Below, one piece after another: positions 31,333 through 41,356 of a stretch of 64,000 nucleotides of DNA (the stretch's first letter is position 1; each line of letters opens with the position of its first letter). The notes beneath the pieces are model-generated. The model searched no databases and was not told where the DNA came from. It saw nothing but the letters and a program-made list of their open reading frames with translations. The DNA is from Puniceicoccus vermicola (lineage in GTDB: Bacteria; Verrucomicrobiota; Verrucomicrobiia; Opitutales; Puniceicoccaceae): positions 104,815 to 168,814 of the forward strand of contig NZ_JACHVA010000040.1 of assembly GCF_014230055.1 (NCBI RefSeq). The letters run 5' to 3'. The position numbers were made by a program, and so were the translations under genes.

Positions 31333-32406
31333 TCAGACTTTGAATCCAGATTCCGCTAATTTCTCCCGCATCATATCGGGCTTCTGTGCCTTCTTAAGGG
31401 CTTCTGCTGGTTCGATGAGGCCTTCGTTCACGAGGGCTCGAAGGTGCACATCGAGGGAAATCATACCGAGACGGCCACCCGTTTGGATATCCGAGTCGAT
31501 ACGGAAAGTCTTGTTCTCACGAATCTGCTGGGCGATCGAAGTGGTAGTGACCATCACTTCGAGACCTGCGACCCGCCCTCCGCCAATCTTACGACAGAGA
31601 ACCTGAGAAACCACGGCGACGATTGAAGACGCGAGCTGGGTGCGTATTTGATCTTTGGTGGCAGCGGGAAAAGCATCGACAATACGATCGACTGTGCGGG
31701 CCGCACCCGTCGTGTGGAGCGTTCCAAAGACCAAGTGCCCGGTCTCGGCGGCTGTGACCGCGGCCTGGATCGTATCCAAGTCCCGCATTTCCCCGACCAG
31801 AATAACATCGGGATCCTGCCGAAGAGCGGCACGGATGGCGTCTCCGAAGTTGTCGACGTCGTGTCCCAACTCCCGCTGGGTCAAGATGCAATTGCGGTGG
31901 GGATGATAATACTCGATCGGATCTTCGATCGTAACGATGTGCCCATCCCGATTCCGATTGATCCAATCGATCATCGAAGCCAGTGTCGTCGACTTCCCCG
32001 AACCTGTCGGACCGGTAACGAGGATGAGACCCCGAGGGCGATTCAACAACTCTACGACTTGACGCGGTATCCCGATATCGGAGAGAGAAAAGAGATCTGA
32101 CGGAATTTGGCGAAGGACCATGCCCACATTTCCCCGAGCTCGGAAGACATTCACGCGGAACCGGCACTGATCGCGATAGGCGAAACCGAAATCCGCTTGC
32201 CCAGCGCTCTTCAACTTTTGCTGCACCTCATCGGAGGCAATCGCCATCACCAACTCTTCGGCATCCTCCGGGGTCAGATCTGGACCCTCGACCGGGACCA
32301 TTCCTCCCCCCGATCGCAGCGATGGTGGGCGCCCAACATGAATATGCAGATCGGAGGCACCCTCCGAGACCGTTAATTCCAGCAAATCGTTGAGTTCGTA
32401 ACCCAT
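31333..32406 (-). CDS. pilT: Pilus retraction ATPase
   Basis: 357-residue PilT-type motor that powers pilus retraction and twitching. The short N-terminal PAS-like domain ([22 protein letters not shown]) and absence of the tetracysteine separate it from PilB. Walker [15 protein letters not shown], Walker B region [14 protein letters not shown], and [19 protein letters not shown] are clear. Conserved C-terminal [14 protein letters not shown] matches PilT. It lies between the two PilB-type genes with 3 and 5 bp spacing, clearly one transcript. Confidence 0.95.
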   Translation of the reverse strand: MGYELNDLLELTVSEGASDLHIHVGRPPSLRSGGGMVPVEGPDLTPEDAEELVMAIASDEVQQKLKSAGQADFGFAYRDQCRFRVNVFRARGNVGMVLRQIPSDLFSLSDIGIPRQVVELLNRPRGLILVTGPTGSGKSTTLASMIDWINRNRDGHIVTIEDPIEYYHPHRNCILTQRELGHDVDNFGDAIRAALRQDPDVILVGEMRDLDTIQAAVTAAETGHLVFGTLHTTGAARTVDRIVDAFPAATKDQIRTQLASSIVAVVSQVLCRKIGGGRVAGLEVMVTTTSIAQQIRENKTFRIDSDIQTGGRLGMISLDVHLRALVNEGLIEPAEALKKAQKPDMMREKLAESGFKV

Positions 32407-32409
32407 GGA

Positions 32410-34161
32410 TCAGATGGCGGCGGCGACCGTCGACTTAAGAACTTCTTCGCAGGTAGTCATCCCTGCCATGATCTTCCGAATGCCATCGTCACGCATGGAG
32501 CGCATGCCGAGATCGAGAGCCTTCCGGCGCAACTCGACGAGAGTGCGCTCTTCATAAATCATCTGGGCAATCTCGTCGTTTACAGTGAACAATTCGAAAA
32601 CCCCAAATCGACCGCGATAGCCAGTGCCGGAACAACTGGCACAGCCCTCGCCCTTCTTGAAATTGCCTTCGTCGACGTCATCCGGACGGATTCCGACCGC
32701 ATCGAGATCCTTCTTTTCCGGAATATGGTCGGCTTTGCATCGCACACAGATCTTTCGAACAAGGCGTTGCGCCATTGCCGCTCGTAGCGAAGCAGAGACG
32801 AGGAAGGGCTTCACGCCGATATCGACAAGACGAGTAATCGCGCTCGGGGCATCATTGGTGTGAAGCGTGCTGAAGACCATATGCCCGGTGAGCGAAGCGT
32901 TGATCGCAATCTCCGCGGTTTCTTTATCCCGAATTTCCCCCACCATAATGATGTTGGGAGCTTGACGAAGCATGGCGCGCAGGGCCGAGGTAAAGTCCAT
33001 GCCCACCTCGCGGCGCACCTGAACCTGATTGATCCCCGCCATTTCATACTCCACCGGATCCTCAACGGTGATAATCTTCCGGTCAGGCTGATTGATGTAA
33101 TGCAGAGCCGAATAAAGGGTCGTCGATTTTCCGGAACCGGTCGGTCCGGTGACCAGGAACACTCCGTCTGGCATGGCGATAATCCGCTCAAAAACCGCTT
33201 GGTCATCCGAGAAAAATCCGAGCTCAGGCAGCCCCAGCTTCAGGCCTTCCTTATCGAGAATACGCATGACGATACTCTCCCCGAATGCCGTCGGCAGAAC
33301 CGAAACGCGGAGGTCAATATCCTTGCCCCCGGCCTTGGCGGAAATACGTCCGTCCTGCGGAACTCGTTTTTCCGCAATGCTGACGTTCGACATCAGCTTG
33401 ATCCGGGAAATAATCGCCGGCTGCAATCGTTTGGGTGGCCCTTCAACCTCGTGAAGCACACCGTCAATCCGGTAACGCACGCGAAACTCCTTCTCAAGGG
33501 GCTCGAGGTGAATATCAGAAGTGCGCCGTTTCAATGCCTCGGCGATCACCATCTGCACGTAGCGAATGATCGGACCCTCTTCTCCGTCACCATCACCCAG
33601 ACCTTCAATGTCCAGCCCTTCAGCGGCATCCTTGTTCTTTGCATCTTCCTCCTCGGTATCGAGTGAGGAAATGAAAGAGGCCATCTCAGAAGTATCTTCC
33701 TGACCGTAATTACCGGCGATGGCCTTCTCGATAGACTCGGTAGTCGCGATGTAGGGCGTTACGGTCTTCCGCAGATACTGGGCAATGTTGTCGGTAACAT
33801 CGACATCGAGAGGATCGCTGATGGCCAGCTTCACCTCCGATTCATCGATTTCCAAAGGAAAGACGTGATAGCGGCGGGCGAGAGAGGCCGGAACCTTTTT
33901 CAAGGTCTCTTCATCGACACGGACGCTGTCGAGATCGACAACCTCCATGTTGAAGGATTCGGCCAAAGTCTCGGCAACCTGCGCCGAAGTCGTATACCCT
34001 CTCTCGATGAGAAGATTTAGAGCGAGCGAATTCTCATCCGCTTCGCCCTCCTCCCCGGAGGCGGTCTCCCGAACTTCACCCAGGGCCGCTTCGATATCAT
34101 CATCTGTAATTATTTCTCGCTCGGCGAGAAGCTGTAGGACGTAGTCGTCAGCAGAAGTCAC
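32410..34161 (-). CDS. pilB: Type IV pilus assembly / type II secretion ATPase, first copy
   Basis: 583-residue extension ATPase. N-terminal MshEN-type domain ([20 protein letters not shown]), acidic linker, and core with [33 protein letters not shown] and [15 protein letters not shown]. The zinc site CVRC...GCASC is present. The start is a GTG at 34161 without a strong ribosome binding site; a slightly different start is possible. It opens the motor block, followed by pilT after 3 bp. Having two PilB-type ATPases in one cluster suggests two machines or a heteromeric motor. Confidence 0.93.
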   Translation of the reverse strand: MTSADDYVLQLLAEREIITDDDIEAALGEVRETASGEEGEADENSLALNLLIERGYTTSAQVAETLAESFNMEVVDLDSVRVDEETLKKVPASLARRYHVFPLEIDESEVKLAISDPLDVDVTDNIAQYLRKTVTPYIATTESIEKAIAGNYGQEDTSEMASFISSLDTEEEDAKNKDAAEGLDIEGLGDGDGEEGPIIRYVQMVIAEALKRRTSDIHLEPLEKEFRVRYRIDGVLHEVEGPPKRLQPAIISRIKLMSNVSIAEKRVPQDGRISAKAGGKDIDLRVSVLPTAFGESIVMRILDKEGLKLGLPELGFFSDDQAVFERIIAMPDGVFLVTGPTGSGKSTTLYSALHYINQPDRKIITVEDPVEYEMAGINQVQVRREVGMDFTSALRAMLRQAPNIIMVGEIRDKETAEIAINASLTGHMVFSTLHTNDAPSAITRLVDIGVKPFLVSASLRAAMAQRLVRKICVRCKADHIPEKKDLDAVGIRPDDVDEGNFKKGEGCASCSGTGYRGRFGVFELFTVNDEIAQMIYEERTLVELRRKALDLGMRSMRDDGIRKIMAGMTTCEEVLKSTVAAAI

Positions 34162-34289
34162 GGTATGGATTTAAAGGTTTTTGGAGGAAGACTGAAAAGT
34201 CAAAAAGCGTCCCCAGAACACCCGAAAAGCCGCACCGCGTCAACCTTCTGCTTGCTAGATTGCTGTGAAAAGTCGTTCAGATCGCTCCG

Positions 34290-36362
34290 TCAACGGCTCA
34301 AAGTCATCAAAAACTCAGCATTACTCCGCGTCTTCTTGACCCGTTGAATCAACATTTCCATCGCTTCCACGGGCGGAACTCCCTTCGTGGCCCGACGCAG
34401 CGAGTAGACCTTTTGCATTTCGTCCGGGTGGTAGAGAAGCTCTTCCTTCCGAGTCCCGCTGCGATCCATGGCCAAGGCAGGAAATACCCGCTTATCGACG
34501 AGACTGCGGTCCAGATGGAGCTCCATGTTCCCCGTCCCTTTGAATTCCTCAAAGATGACCTCGTCCATTTTACTCCCGGTATCCACGAGGGCGGTGCCCA
34601 TAATCGTCAGACTTCCGCCATCTTCGATATTGCGAGCCGAACCAAAGAAGCGCTTCGGCTTCTGGAGCGCATTCGCTTCAACCCCACCAGAGAGGATCTT
34701 CCCACTACTGGGCATGAGAGTGTTGTAAGCACGAGCAAGACGGGTAATCGAGTCGAGCAGGATGACGACATCCCGACCGGTCTCCACCATTCGGCGGGCC
34801 TTTTCGATGACCATCTCGGCCGCGTGAACGTGACTGCCGGCGGTTTCATCAAACGTGGAACTGATGACCTCCCCGCGGACCCGACGCCGGAAGTCAGTCA
34901 CCTCCTCTGGGCGCTCGTCAATGAGCAGGACGATCAGATGCGAATCCGGGTAATTCATTTGGATCGAATGCGCTATGCCCTGCAGCAAAACCGTTTTCCC
35001 GGTTCGAGGCGGAGCCACAATCAACCCCCGTTGACCAAAGCCAATGGGCGAGATGAGATCCACGACTCGCATCGAAAGATTGTTCTCCGGATTCTCATCC
35101 GAATTTTCCAACAGAATTCGGTCGAGAGGATAATAGGGAACGAGCTCAGTGAACGGAGTGATTTTTTCCAAGGCCTTAATATCGGAACCCATCACCGACT
35201 GAACCTTCAAGACGATCGGGCAGGATTCCCCCTCCCTCGGAGCTTGGATGAAAACTTTGATCATGTGCCCCCGCTGAAGTCCGTGATGCTCGATCAAGGA
35301 TTCGCTGACAAACGGGCAAAGCGGCTTCAACCGATAACTGTCCTCGGGAAAGACAACCATCCCGAAGCCATCGTCCAGAACCTCAAGACAACCTTCGACG
35401 AGGACGGGATTCTTCTTCTCCTCGAAGTGCTTCATCATCCGCTCAAGGATCTGCGGGCGGGAAGGCGCGTTTTCCAGATCCAACTGCAAACGGCGGGAAC
35501 GCTCCCGCAATTCCTGAAGGGGAAGGTCGTAAAGATCGTTAAACAGAACCGGCGGAACCGATTCGTCATAAAGCTTTTGGAAGGACTCCTCCAAAGCGGC
35601 AACATCCTGCAACAACTCATCATCGACCAGCTGACCCATTTCCAGGTTCGGATCGACTTCTACCGGAACGCCTCCGGCATTGAAGGGAGTATTGCGTCGA
35701 GCACCCCCTCCTCCTCCGGGTCCCTTATCGAATTTACCTTTCCGCTTCTTCTTTTTGCGATTCTGGTTGTTGTTATTGTTATTCCGGTTGTTGAACCGGT
35801 TCCCGCCATCATTGCCTCCACCGGACTGGCGGAAGTGAGGCTGACCTCCTCCACCGCCTCCGCGATTGGAAGAATTCCCCTGACCACCATTACCACGATT
35901 ACCATCAGAGTTGCGACGGTCGCCACCGGAACGCTCTCCCTGATTCGACTCAGGACGATTCTTTTCCTGCCGAGGCTCCGCCGATCCTTTATCCTCCGAA
36001 GCCGCAGGCTTAGGCTCCGAAACCTCTTTCACCGGAGCTTCTTTCGCCGGAGCTTCCTTGGCCGAAATCTCCTTCGGCGCTCTTTTGGAGGCAGGCTTGG
36101 GCTTCTCGGAAGCGGCAAAATCAAACTCCTGATTCTCGGCCTTGGCCGCTTTCTTGGCGGAAGCCGTATCTTCCGCGGAGGCAGCGGTCTTGCGAGCAGT
36201 CTTCCGAGCCCGCTTTTTCACAGCAGGCTTCGCTGCGCCTTCTTCAGGCGCTTCTTTGGCACGGGAAACTCTTTTACGGGTAGTCTTACGAGCCTTCTTG
36301 GCTGCGGGAGCAGGGCTCTCGCTTGTTAGCTTCGACTCGTTTTCAGATTGATCTTCACTCAT
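34290..36362 (-). CDS. rho: Transcription termination factor Rho with long disordered N terminus
   Basis: 690-residue hexameric RNA helicase; standard Rho is about 420. Residues 1-240 are low complexity: an Ala/Lys/Arg-rich histone-H1-like part ([15 protein letters not shown]), an acidic/Pro part, then a Gly/Asn/Arg-rich part with [17 protein letters not shown]. The rest has the Rho N-terminal helical domain ([17 protein letters not shown]), the RNA-binding cold-shock-like domain ([16 protein letters not shown]), Walker [12 protein letters not shown], Walker B ([16 protein letters not shown]), Q-loop ([13 protein letters not shown]) and R-loop ([14 protein letters not shown]). ATG overlaps the coaE stop by four bases. 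A second, short Rho is encoded at 59163. Confidence 0.96.
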   Translation of the reverse strand: MSEDQSENESKLTSESPAPAAKKARKTTRKRVSRAKEAPEEGAAKPAVKKRARKTARKTAASAEDTASAKKAAKAENQEFDFAASEKPKPASKRAPKEISAKEAPAKEAPVKEVSEPKPAASEDKGSAEPRQEKNRPESNQGERSGGDRRNSDGNRGNGGQGNSSNRGGGGGGQPHFRQSGGGNDGGNRFNNRNNNNNNQNRKKKKRKGKFDKGPGGGGGARRNTPFNAGGVPVEVDPNLEMGQLVDDELLQDVAALEESFQKLYDESVPPVLFNDLYDLPLQELRERSRRLQLDLENAPSRPQILERMMKHFEEKKNPVLVEGCLEVLDDGFGMVVFPEDSYRLKPLCPFVSESLIEHHGLQRGHMIKVFIQAPREGESCPIVLKVQSVMGSDIKALEKITPFTELVPYYPLDRILLENSDENPENNLSMRVVDLISPIGFGQRGLIVAPPRTGKTVLLQGIAHSIQMNYPDSHLIVLLIDERPEEVTDFRRRVRGEVISSTFDETAGSHVHAAEMVIEKARRMVETGRDVVILLDSITRLARAYNTLMPSSGKILSGGVEANALQKPKRFFGSARNIEDGGSLTIMGTALVDTGSKMDEVIFEEFKGTGNMELHLDRSLVDKRVFPALAMDRSGTRKEELLYHPDEMQKVYSLRRATKGVPPVEAMEMLIQRVKKTRSNAEFLMTLSR

Positions 36363-36961
36363 GATTTTCGATTCGCCATTCCTCGGATGCGTTCGGAAAG
36401 GCGGATAACTTGTTTTTCGAGAAAGGAGATAGTTCCACTATTGGAGATTACAAAATCCGCTCGGGAATCCTTTTCCGAGGCGGGGAGTTGCCGGAGTTTC
36501 CGCGCTTCGATATCGTTGGCGGAAAGTCCTCTCGCCCTTAATCGTTCGAACTGAAGGGGCTCCGGACAATTCAACGAAACGACGAAATCGAAGTGGGAGG
36601 CAAGTTTTTTCTCAAAGAGCAAAGGAATCTCCACCACCACATCGTTTTCCGCATCTTCCTCCATTCTCTGCATCCAACGCTGCCGAACCAAGGGATGCAA
36701 AAGGTTCTCCAGCCAATTCAACTCCTCGTCATTGACAAAAACGATTCCAGCCACCGCCTCACGGTCCAGCACCCCTTCCTCGTCAAAAACTGCACTGCCC
36801 CATCGGTCTCGAATTTTCGCAATCGCCTTCGGCGTCTCCATCTCTTCCCGTGCCAAATGATCCGTCCGAACCCCGCGCCATCCTTGTTTCGCCATAAGAG
36901 AGAGGACTGTCGATTTGCCCGAGCCGATAGTTCCCGTGAGTCCGAGTCGTATTCCATGCAT
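36359..36961 (-). CDS. coaE: Dephospho-CoA kinase
   Basis: 200-residue kinase for the last step of coenzyme A synthesis. P-loop [27 protein letters not shown] after it (the DxD-like DADxLAR motif of the family) and the lid region with HPLVRQRW are present. It overlaps rho by the ATGA at 36359-36362 and starts its transcript 236 bp from the divergent histone-like gene. Confidence 0.94.
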   Translation of the reverse strand: MHGIRLGLTGTIGSGKSTVLSLMAKQGWRGVRTDHLAREEMETPKAIAKIRDRWGSAVFDEEGVLDREAVAGIVFVNDEELNWLENLLHPLVRQRWMQRMEEDAENDVVVEIPLLFEKKLASHFDFVVSLNCPEPLQFERLRARGLSANDIEARKLRQLPASEKDSRADFVISNSGTISFLEKQVIRLSERIRGMANRKS

Positions 36962-37197
36962 GGCCTTCCGTGGTAGAACAGCTTTCCTCTGTTTGCGAGG
37001 GAGAAAACAACCGAAGCCCTTTCCTCAAGGATGGAGCCCCATTGCATTTTCAAACCTTCGACTCTCCGTAAATTAGCGCTATAAATACTCTCTCCGGAAG
37101 AATGGATTTTTCTTTAAGAAAAAGTGAACTGGATTCATTCTTGCTAAAGCTAAATCCAAACTAATTGCGTACAATTTAACTTAAAAACGCATCACTC

Positions 37198-37695
37198 ATG
37201 TCAGCAGCGAAGAAAACTATCAAAAAGGTGGCCAAGAAAGCCGCAGCCAAAAAAGCGACGAAGAAGATCGTCACCAAAAAAGCACCGGTAAAAAAGGTGG
37301 CTACGAAAAAGGTAGCCGCTAAGAAGGCTGTGAAAAAAGTCGCCACGAAAAAGATCGCGGCCAAAAAGGTCACGACCAAGAAGGTAGCCACCAAGAAAGC
37401 GGCGCCAAAGGCAGCACCTAGCACCCCAAAGGCAAAGTCCGTGACGCGGATCATCGCCCGGGTTGACGTTCGCTTTGGCAACGCACTCTACGTGCGCGGT
37501 GAGGGCGGCGGACTGAGCTGGACTCAAGGCACCCCCATGGAGAACCTTTCCTCTGACGAGTGGAAGCTGGAAACGACCGAGGCCGACAGCGGCATCGTTT
37601 TCAAGTTCCTCGTCAACGACGAGATCTGGGCCAATGGCGAAGACCAAACCGTCGCAGCAGGCGGCACCTCGATCTCTACACCGAGCTTCTACTAA
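37198..37695 (+). CDS. Histone-H1-like lysine-repeat protein fused to a CBM20-like beta domain
   Basis: 165 residues in two parts. Residues 1-80 are almost only Lys, Ala, Val, Thr and Pro in a KKxxxKK pattern (for example AAKKTIKKVAKKAAAKKA), like bacterial histone-H1 homologs and expected to bind DNA non-specifically. Residues 81-165 look like a small beta-sandwich: VDVRFGNALYVRGEGGGLSW, a Trp-rich centre (SSDEWKLETT) and FKFLVNDEIWANGEDQ. The GxGxxLSWxxG and NDExW.xGE pattern resembles starch-binding CBM20 modules. The link of the two parts is unusual. Monocistronic, divergent from coaE; a TACAAT at 37170-37175 could be a -10 box but no matching -35 is seen. A strong hairpin at 37784 may end the transcript. 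Confidence 0.8.
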   Translation: MSAAKKTIKKVAKKAAAKKATKKIVTKKAPVKKVATKKVAAKKAVKKVATKKIAAKKVTTKKVATKKAAPKAAPSTPKAKSVTRIIARVDVRFGNALYVRGEGGGLSWTQGTPMENLSSDEWKLETTEADSGIVFKFLVNDEIWANGEDQTVAAGGTSISTPSFY

Positions 37696-37783
37696 ACGTC
37701 GCTCCCGAGCCCAGTTCCGAATAGGAGCTGGCTCCCAGACAACGGTCTCCTGATTCAGGGAACCACCGACCATTCTTACTCGC

Positions 37784-37809
37784 GGAGAGGGAATCCTGAT
37801 TCCCTCTCC
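37784..37809 (+). repeat. Strong hairpin downstream of the histone-like gene
   Basis: Perfect 11-base inverted repeat GGAGAGGGAAT / ATTCCCTCTCC with loop CCTG, 88 bases after the stop codon. There is no T run, so if it ends the transcript it probably acts as a 3' stabilising structure or a pause site rather than as a classical intrinsic terminator. Same loop size and related core as the hairpin after proS. Confidence 0.55.
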
Positions 37810-37901
37810 TGCGGGTTCTGGATTGACGGCATCGAATTTTTGGGTTCCCCCCTACTCTCTGTGAAGAGATCGATTTACGTGCAAGCCAGGGGGACGCTCC
37901 A

Positions 37902-39008
37902 CTGAAAACTCCCGACGACAACCGGATTCTCGTCGCACTCTCTGGCGGGGTGGATAGCTCCATCGCGGCCGCACTTCTGCAAAAGCGGGGCTACGACGTG
38001 GAGGGTGCCTACATTCGCACTTGGCTGGACGAAGAAGATCTCGGCGAGTGCCCAGCCGCTCAGGACATCGAAGATGCCGAGGCGGTCGCTGACCATCTGG
38101 GCATTCCTTTCCGCATCGTCAATCTCGTCCGCAACTACCGGGAGAAGGTCGTCACTTATCTCGTCGATGGCTATCGCCGGGGCATCACCCCAAACCCCGA
38201 CATCATGTGCAACCGCGAGATGAAGTTTGGGGTTTTCCGAGACGTTGCCCGGCAGGAAGGATTTAGCCACATTGCGACTGGGCATTATTGCCGCAGCCAA
38301 TCCAGCGAAGGGCAAACCCGCATCCTCGAAGGAATCGACAAGACCAAGGACCAATCCTACTTCCTCGCCCTGACTCGCGGAGAGGACCTGCAAAACGTCG
38401 TCTTCCCCGTGGGCGATTTGCGCAAGGCCGAGGTCCGCGAACTCGCCAACGAGATCGGGCTCCCCAACGCCCGCAAGAAAGACAGCCAGGGCATTTGCTT
38501 CCTGGGGAAAGTAAAGATCGACGAATTTCTCAGCCGCTACATTCCCGACAGCCCCGGCGACATCGTCGATACCGCGGGCACCGTCCGCGGCACCCACAAA
38601 GGCCTTCATCGATTCACCATCGGGCAGCGCCGGGGTATTGGAGTTCCTTCGAATACGGACAACGAGGCCTTCGTCGTCGTCGCAAAAGATCTCGAAAAGA
38701 ACCAACTCGTCATCGGCTTTGACCGCCCCGAGACCCCCCTCCTTTATCAAACCGGTGCCATCATCGGCTCTCTCAACTGGATCGGCGATCCTCCCTCTAA
38801 GGGCGAAACCCTTGCAGCCAAGCCACGCTACCGAGATCCGGCTCAGGAAATCCAGATCATCGCGACCGGTGAAGGTCGGATCGAAGTCGAATTCAAGAAC
38901 CCCCAAAGAGCTCTCGCCCTCGGCCAGATTCTGGCCTTTTACCGGGGCGAAGAGTTGATCGGAGGCGGCACCTACGAAGCGGTCGAACACCAAAAGGAAT
39001 TTTCATGA
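37902..39008 (+). CDS. mnmA: tRNA-specific 2-thiouridylase
   Basis: Enzyme that thiolates U34 of tRNA Lys, Glu and Gln. PP-loop SGGVDSSIAA, catalytic Cys in NPDIMCNREMKFG, second Cys in DSQGICFLG, and the C-terminal barrel are intact. The conserved N-terminal strand (NRILVALSGG) precedes the only internal GTG (37950). No ATG, GTG or TTG exists in frame upstream, while a CTG at 37902 is preceded at good distance by AGGGGG. I therefore place the start at this CTG, giving 368 aa, the usual family length. lgt overlaps its stop by four bases. Confidence 0.93.
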   Translation: MKTPDDNRILVALSGGVDSSIAAALLQKRGYDVEGAYIRTWLDEEDLGECPAAQDIEDAEAVADHLGIPFRIVNLVRNYREKVVTYLVDGYRRGITPNPDIMCNREMKFGVFRDVARQEGFSHIATGHYCRSQSSEGQTRILEGIDKTKDQSYFLALTRGEDLQNVVFPVGDLRKAEVRELANEIGLPNARKKDSQGICFLGKVKIDEFLSRYIPDSPGDIVDTAGTVRGTHKGLHRFTIGQRRGIGVPSNTDNEAFVVVAKDLEKNQLVIGFDRPETPLLYQTGAIIGSLNWIGDPPSKGETLAAKPRYRDPAQEIQIIATGEGRIEVEFKNPQRALALGQILAFYRGEELIGGGTYEAVEHQKEFS

Positions 39009-39835
39009 ACTCCCTCGCTTATTGGACCCACGATCTCGGCCCGTTTATCGTACGATTTCCCGAGGGATTCCCCGTCGAAGGAATCCGCTTTTACGGAGTG
39101 GCCTACCTACTCGGCTTTGCCATTGGGATCGCCCTCCTCATCCTCTACCGCAAGAAAGACCGCTCTCCCCTCAAGGTAGGTGAAGAGCTGGACCTCCTGA
39201 CCTATCTCCTCGTCGGCGTCATTGCCGGGGGCCGGATTGGCTACGTCCTCCTCTATGACTGGCAGGAGTTTATCCAGGACCCTCTGCTCCTCTTCGCCGT
39301 CTGGAAGGGAGGGATGGCTAGCCACGGCGGCATGATCGGGGTCATCCTGGCGACCTGGATTTTTTCCCGCCGGCGTCGGATTCGCTTCCTCGCCGTCACC
39401 GACATGCTCGCAACCGCCGCTCCGGTCGGGCTCTTTTTTGGCCGCATTGCCAACTTCGTAAACGGAGAACTCTGGGGGCGCCCCTCCACTGTGCCTTGGG
39501 CGGTGATCTTCCCCGAGAGTCCTCCTGACCCAATCACCGGCGAGATCGTTCCGCGCCACCCTTCCCAACTTTACCAAGCCTTCGGCGAAGGCATCCTTCT
39601 CTTCGCCTGGCTCCAATGGCGCTTCTGGAGAAACCCAAACCTGAGTAACGGGCGTCTCAGTGCCGAGTTCCTCATCGGCTACGGAATCATCCGCTTTTGT
39701 ACAGAGTTTGTCCGCGAACCCGATGCGCCCCTCATCCTCGGCCTCACCCGGGGGCAATTCTATTCCCTCCCCCTTCTCCTGGTCGGCGGTTATCTAATTT
39801 TCCGCGCCCGGCCCGGAAAAGGAGGAAAGCGATAA
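39005..39835 (+). CDS. lgt: Prolipoprotein diacylglyceryl transferase
   Basis: 276-residue inner-membrane enzyme that attaches diacylglycerol to the lipobox cysteine of prolipoproteins. The Lgt signature GRIANFVNGELWGRPS and the conserved His-Gly-Gly (MASHGGMIGV) are present, as are PRHPSQLYQAFGEG and about seven membrane segments. Four-base overlap with mnmA indicates translational coupling. A hairpin begins at the stop codon (39835). Confidence 0.96.
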   Translation: MNSLAYWTHDLGPFIVRFPEGFPVEGIRFYGVAYLLGFAIGIALLILYRKKDRSPLKVGEELDLLTYLLVGVIAGGRIGYVLLYDWQEFIQDPLLLFAVWKGGMASHGGMIGVILATWIFSRRRRIRFLAVTDMLATAAPVGLFFGRIANFVNGELWGRPSTVPWAVIFPESPPDPITGEIVPRHPSQLYQAFGEGILLFAWLQWRFWRNPNLSNGRLSAEFLIGYGIIRFCTEFVREPDAPLILGLTRGQFYSLPLLLVGGYLIFRARPGKGGKR

Positions 39836-39874
39836 TCTTCGGGATCCTACGCCCTGAGGGATTGCCCCGAAGAT
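39835..39874 (+). terminator. Hairpin at the lgt stop codon
   Basis: Inverted repeat ATCTTCGGG / CCCGAAGAT, 9 bp, 22-base loop, starting on the last base of the lgt stop codon. No T run follows, so a terminator role is tentative. Confidence 0.4.
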
Positions 39875-40013
39875 CCTCCGGTGAAAGTTGCGCCACTTCC
39901 TTGCAGGGTTGAGGCATGGAACACGGATCCCGCCTCAATCCCCCAGAAGAAGCACCCGGAATCAGGCTCTCATTCCCCGAAGCTCTATTTCCAATTTCAA
40001 AGAGAACAACCTC

Positions 40014-40418
40014 GTGAGTGAGCACCGATCCAAACGCAAAATCATCGGAAAACGGCTGGCCTGGATAGTCATCCTAATCCTTTTGCTAAATGAAGCTGCG
40101 AGCTTCTACATAGAAGAGAACCTCCCCACCAAGGACATGACGTTCCTGTATTTTCGGTGGGTCCTCCTAATCCCCGTTCTCATCTTTTTTTACTTCGGGC
40201 GAACTTGGGCGGTTTGGCTGGTAAGAATTGGACTTTCTCTGGGCATCCTCGGGGCCCTGATTCTAATCGGCATCCTCTACTCTCAACCTGAAACAATCCC
40301 GCTGGTTCCTGTTGGGGTCCTCTCCCTCATCATCAACGGCCTCGGCACTTGGATTGTCTTTGGATCCGAGAGCTTTCGTTCCTTCCTCCGGTCAAGAAAA
40401 CGGGCGCGCCGATTTTGA
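40014..40418 (+). CDS. Small membrane protein of unknown function
   Basis: 134 residues from a GTG at 40014 (weak AAAGAGA upstream); the frame is open further upstream to a TTG at 39888, but that part looks non-coding and contains the lgt 3' hairpin region. A basic N terminus (EHRSKRKIIGKRLAW) is followed by about four hydrophobic helices and a basic C-terminal tail (RSFLRSRKRARRF). Not recognised. It may be a hypothetical membrane protein of the lineage. The gene at 40481 follows after 62 bp on the same strand. Confidence 0.5.
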   Translation: MSEHRSKRKIIGKRLAWIVILILLLNEAASFYIEENLPTKDMTFLYFRWVLLIPVLIFFYFGRTWAVWLVRIGLSLGILGALILIGILYSQPETIPLVPVGVLSLIINGLGTWIVFGSESFRSFLRSRKRARRF

Positions 40419-40480
40419 CAAGGGATGTGAATCCCCTCGAAACCTCGCAATTCTCATGAATCTGACTTCCTTGCCTCTCC

Positions 40481-41356
40481 ATGAGAACGCTCCTCTGCAC
40501 GCTTTTGATCGCCTCCAGCTCTCTCGCACAAAATCCATTCCCCGCAACGAGCGCCAACAACGCCTCGGAATACTGGTTCGATAAAGCCGAAATCACTCGC
40601 TACGAGCTAACACAAAGTCGCTACGGCGAAATTCGCACTGGCCACAGCGTCCTCATCTTCGTCACCGAACCTTTCCTCCCGGAGAAACAGGTGAAGCATG
40701 AATACGGAGAAGATCTCGACTCGATTCCAGTCCTCAAACTCAACCGCATTCGCTCTTTCACTACGGGAATTTATGACTATCGACTGATGGCCTCTGCCTT
40801 TCACACGATGGAAGACGTGGGCCCCGAACCCTCCGGACTCAAGATCGCCATGAGCGCCACCGAATGGTGCGGATTGGTCTTTCAGCAAATTAATCGACGA
40901 GACGATGCTCTTCAGAGTGAGCTCCGCTCCTATTTCCAGAACGAAGGCGACCAGAACGTGACCCTTCCCAATGTCTGGACAGAAGACGAACTCTGGCTGC
41001 GCATCCGAATCGCCCCAAACACACTCCCCACGGGCGAGTTCCAAGCACTCCCTGAATTATTTTATCAACGACTCGCTCATCTGCAGCCCTCAACGATGTC
41101 GGCGATCGGATCGATCTCCACCAACGAGAGCGGCGCGACCTCCCGCTATACTCTCTACTATCCCTCTCTCGACCGAACCCTAACGATCTCCTACGAAACT
41201 CAATATCCTCATCGCATTTTCGGGTGGAAGGAGACCGTCCAAGGGAAGATGTTCAGCCGCGGAAAAGCAACCCATACGGAGCGCCTCTACTATTGGCAGC
41301 TCAACCAAAACGAGGACCTACCCTACCGCGAGAAGCTCGGGATCCCCGGATCCTGA
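40481..41356 (+). CDS. Exported protein of the Bacteroidetes-type family often misnamed 'septum formation inhibitor Maf'
   Basis: 291 residues with a Sec signal peptide (MRTLLCTLLIASSSLAQ). The mature part has the stretches AEITRYELTQSRYGEIRTGH, VLIFVTEPFLPEKQVK and ATEWCGLVFQQINRR. From memory of the family these match a conserved exported protein common in Bacteroidetes whose database name (septum formation inhibitor Maf) is not supported by homology to real Maf pyrophosphatase. Function unknown; no catalytic motif stands out. Its last codons and stop form one arm of an unusually long hairpin (41329-41364). Confidence 0.7.
   Translation: MRTLLCTLLIASSSLAQNPFPATSANNASEYWFDKAEITRYELTQSRYGEIRTGHSVLIFVTEPFLPEKQVKHEYGEDLDSIPVLKLNRIRSFTTGIYDYRLMASAFHTMEDVGPEPSGLKIAMSATEWCGLVFQQINRRDDALQSELRSYFQNEGDQNVTLPNVWTEDELWLRIRIAPNTLPTGEFQALPELFYQRLAHLQPSTMSAIGSISTNESGATSRYTLYYPSLDRTLTISYETQYPHRIFGWKETVQGKMFSRGKATHTERLYYWQLNQNEDLPYREKLGIPGS

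Noticed and set aside
34344..36329. Open frame of 661 codons on the plus strand opposite rho
   Set aside because: Antisense shadow of the rho gene; its Ser/Arg/Leu-rich C terminus mirrors the Lys/Ala/Gly-rich Rho tail.
37204..37440. AAG-rich tandem pattern that looks like a DNA repeat array
   Set aside because: It is the coding repeat of the lysine-rich tail, in frame and without conserved spacers, so not a CRISPR or satellite.
37201..37773. Cysteine/phenylalanine-rich open frame opposite the histone-like gene
   Set aside because: Pure reverse complement of the AAG/AAA lysine repeats; not a real protein.
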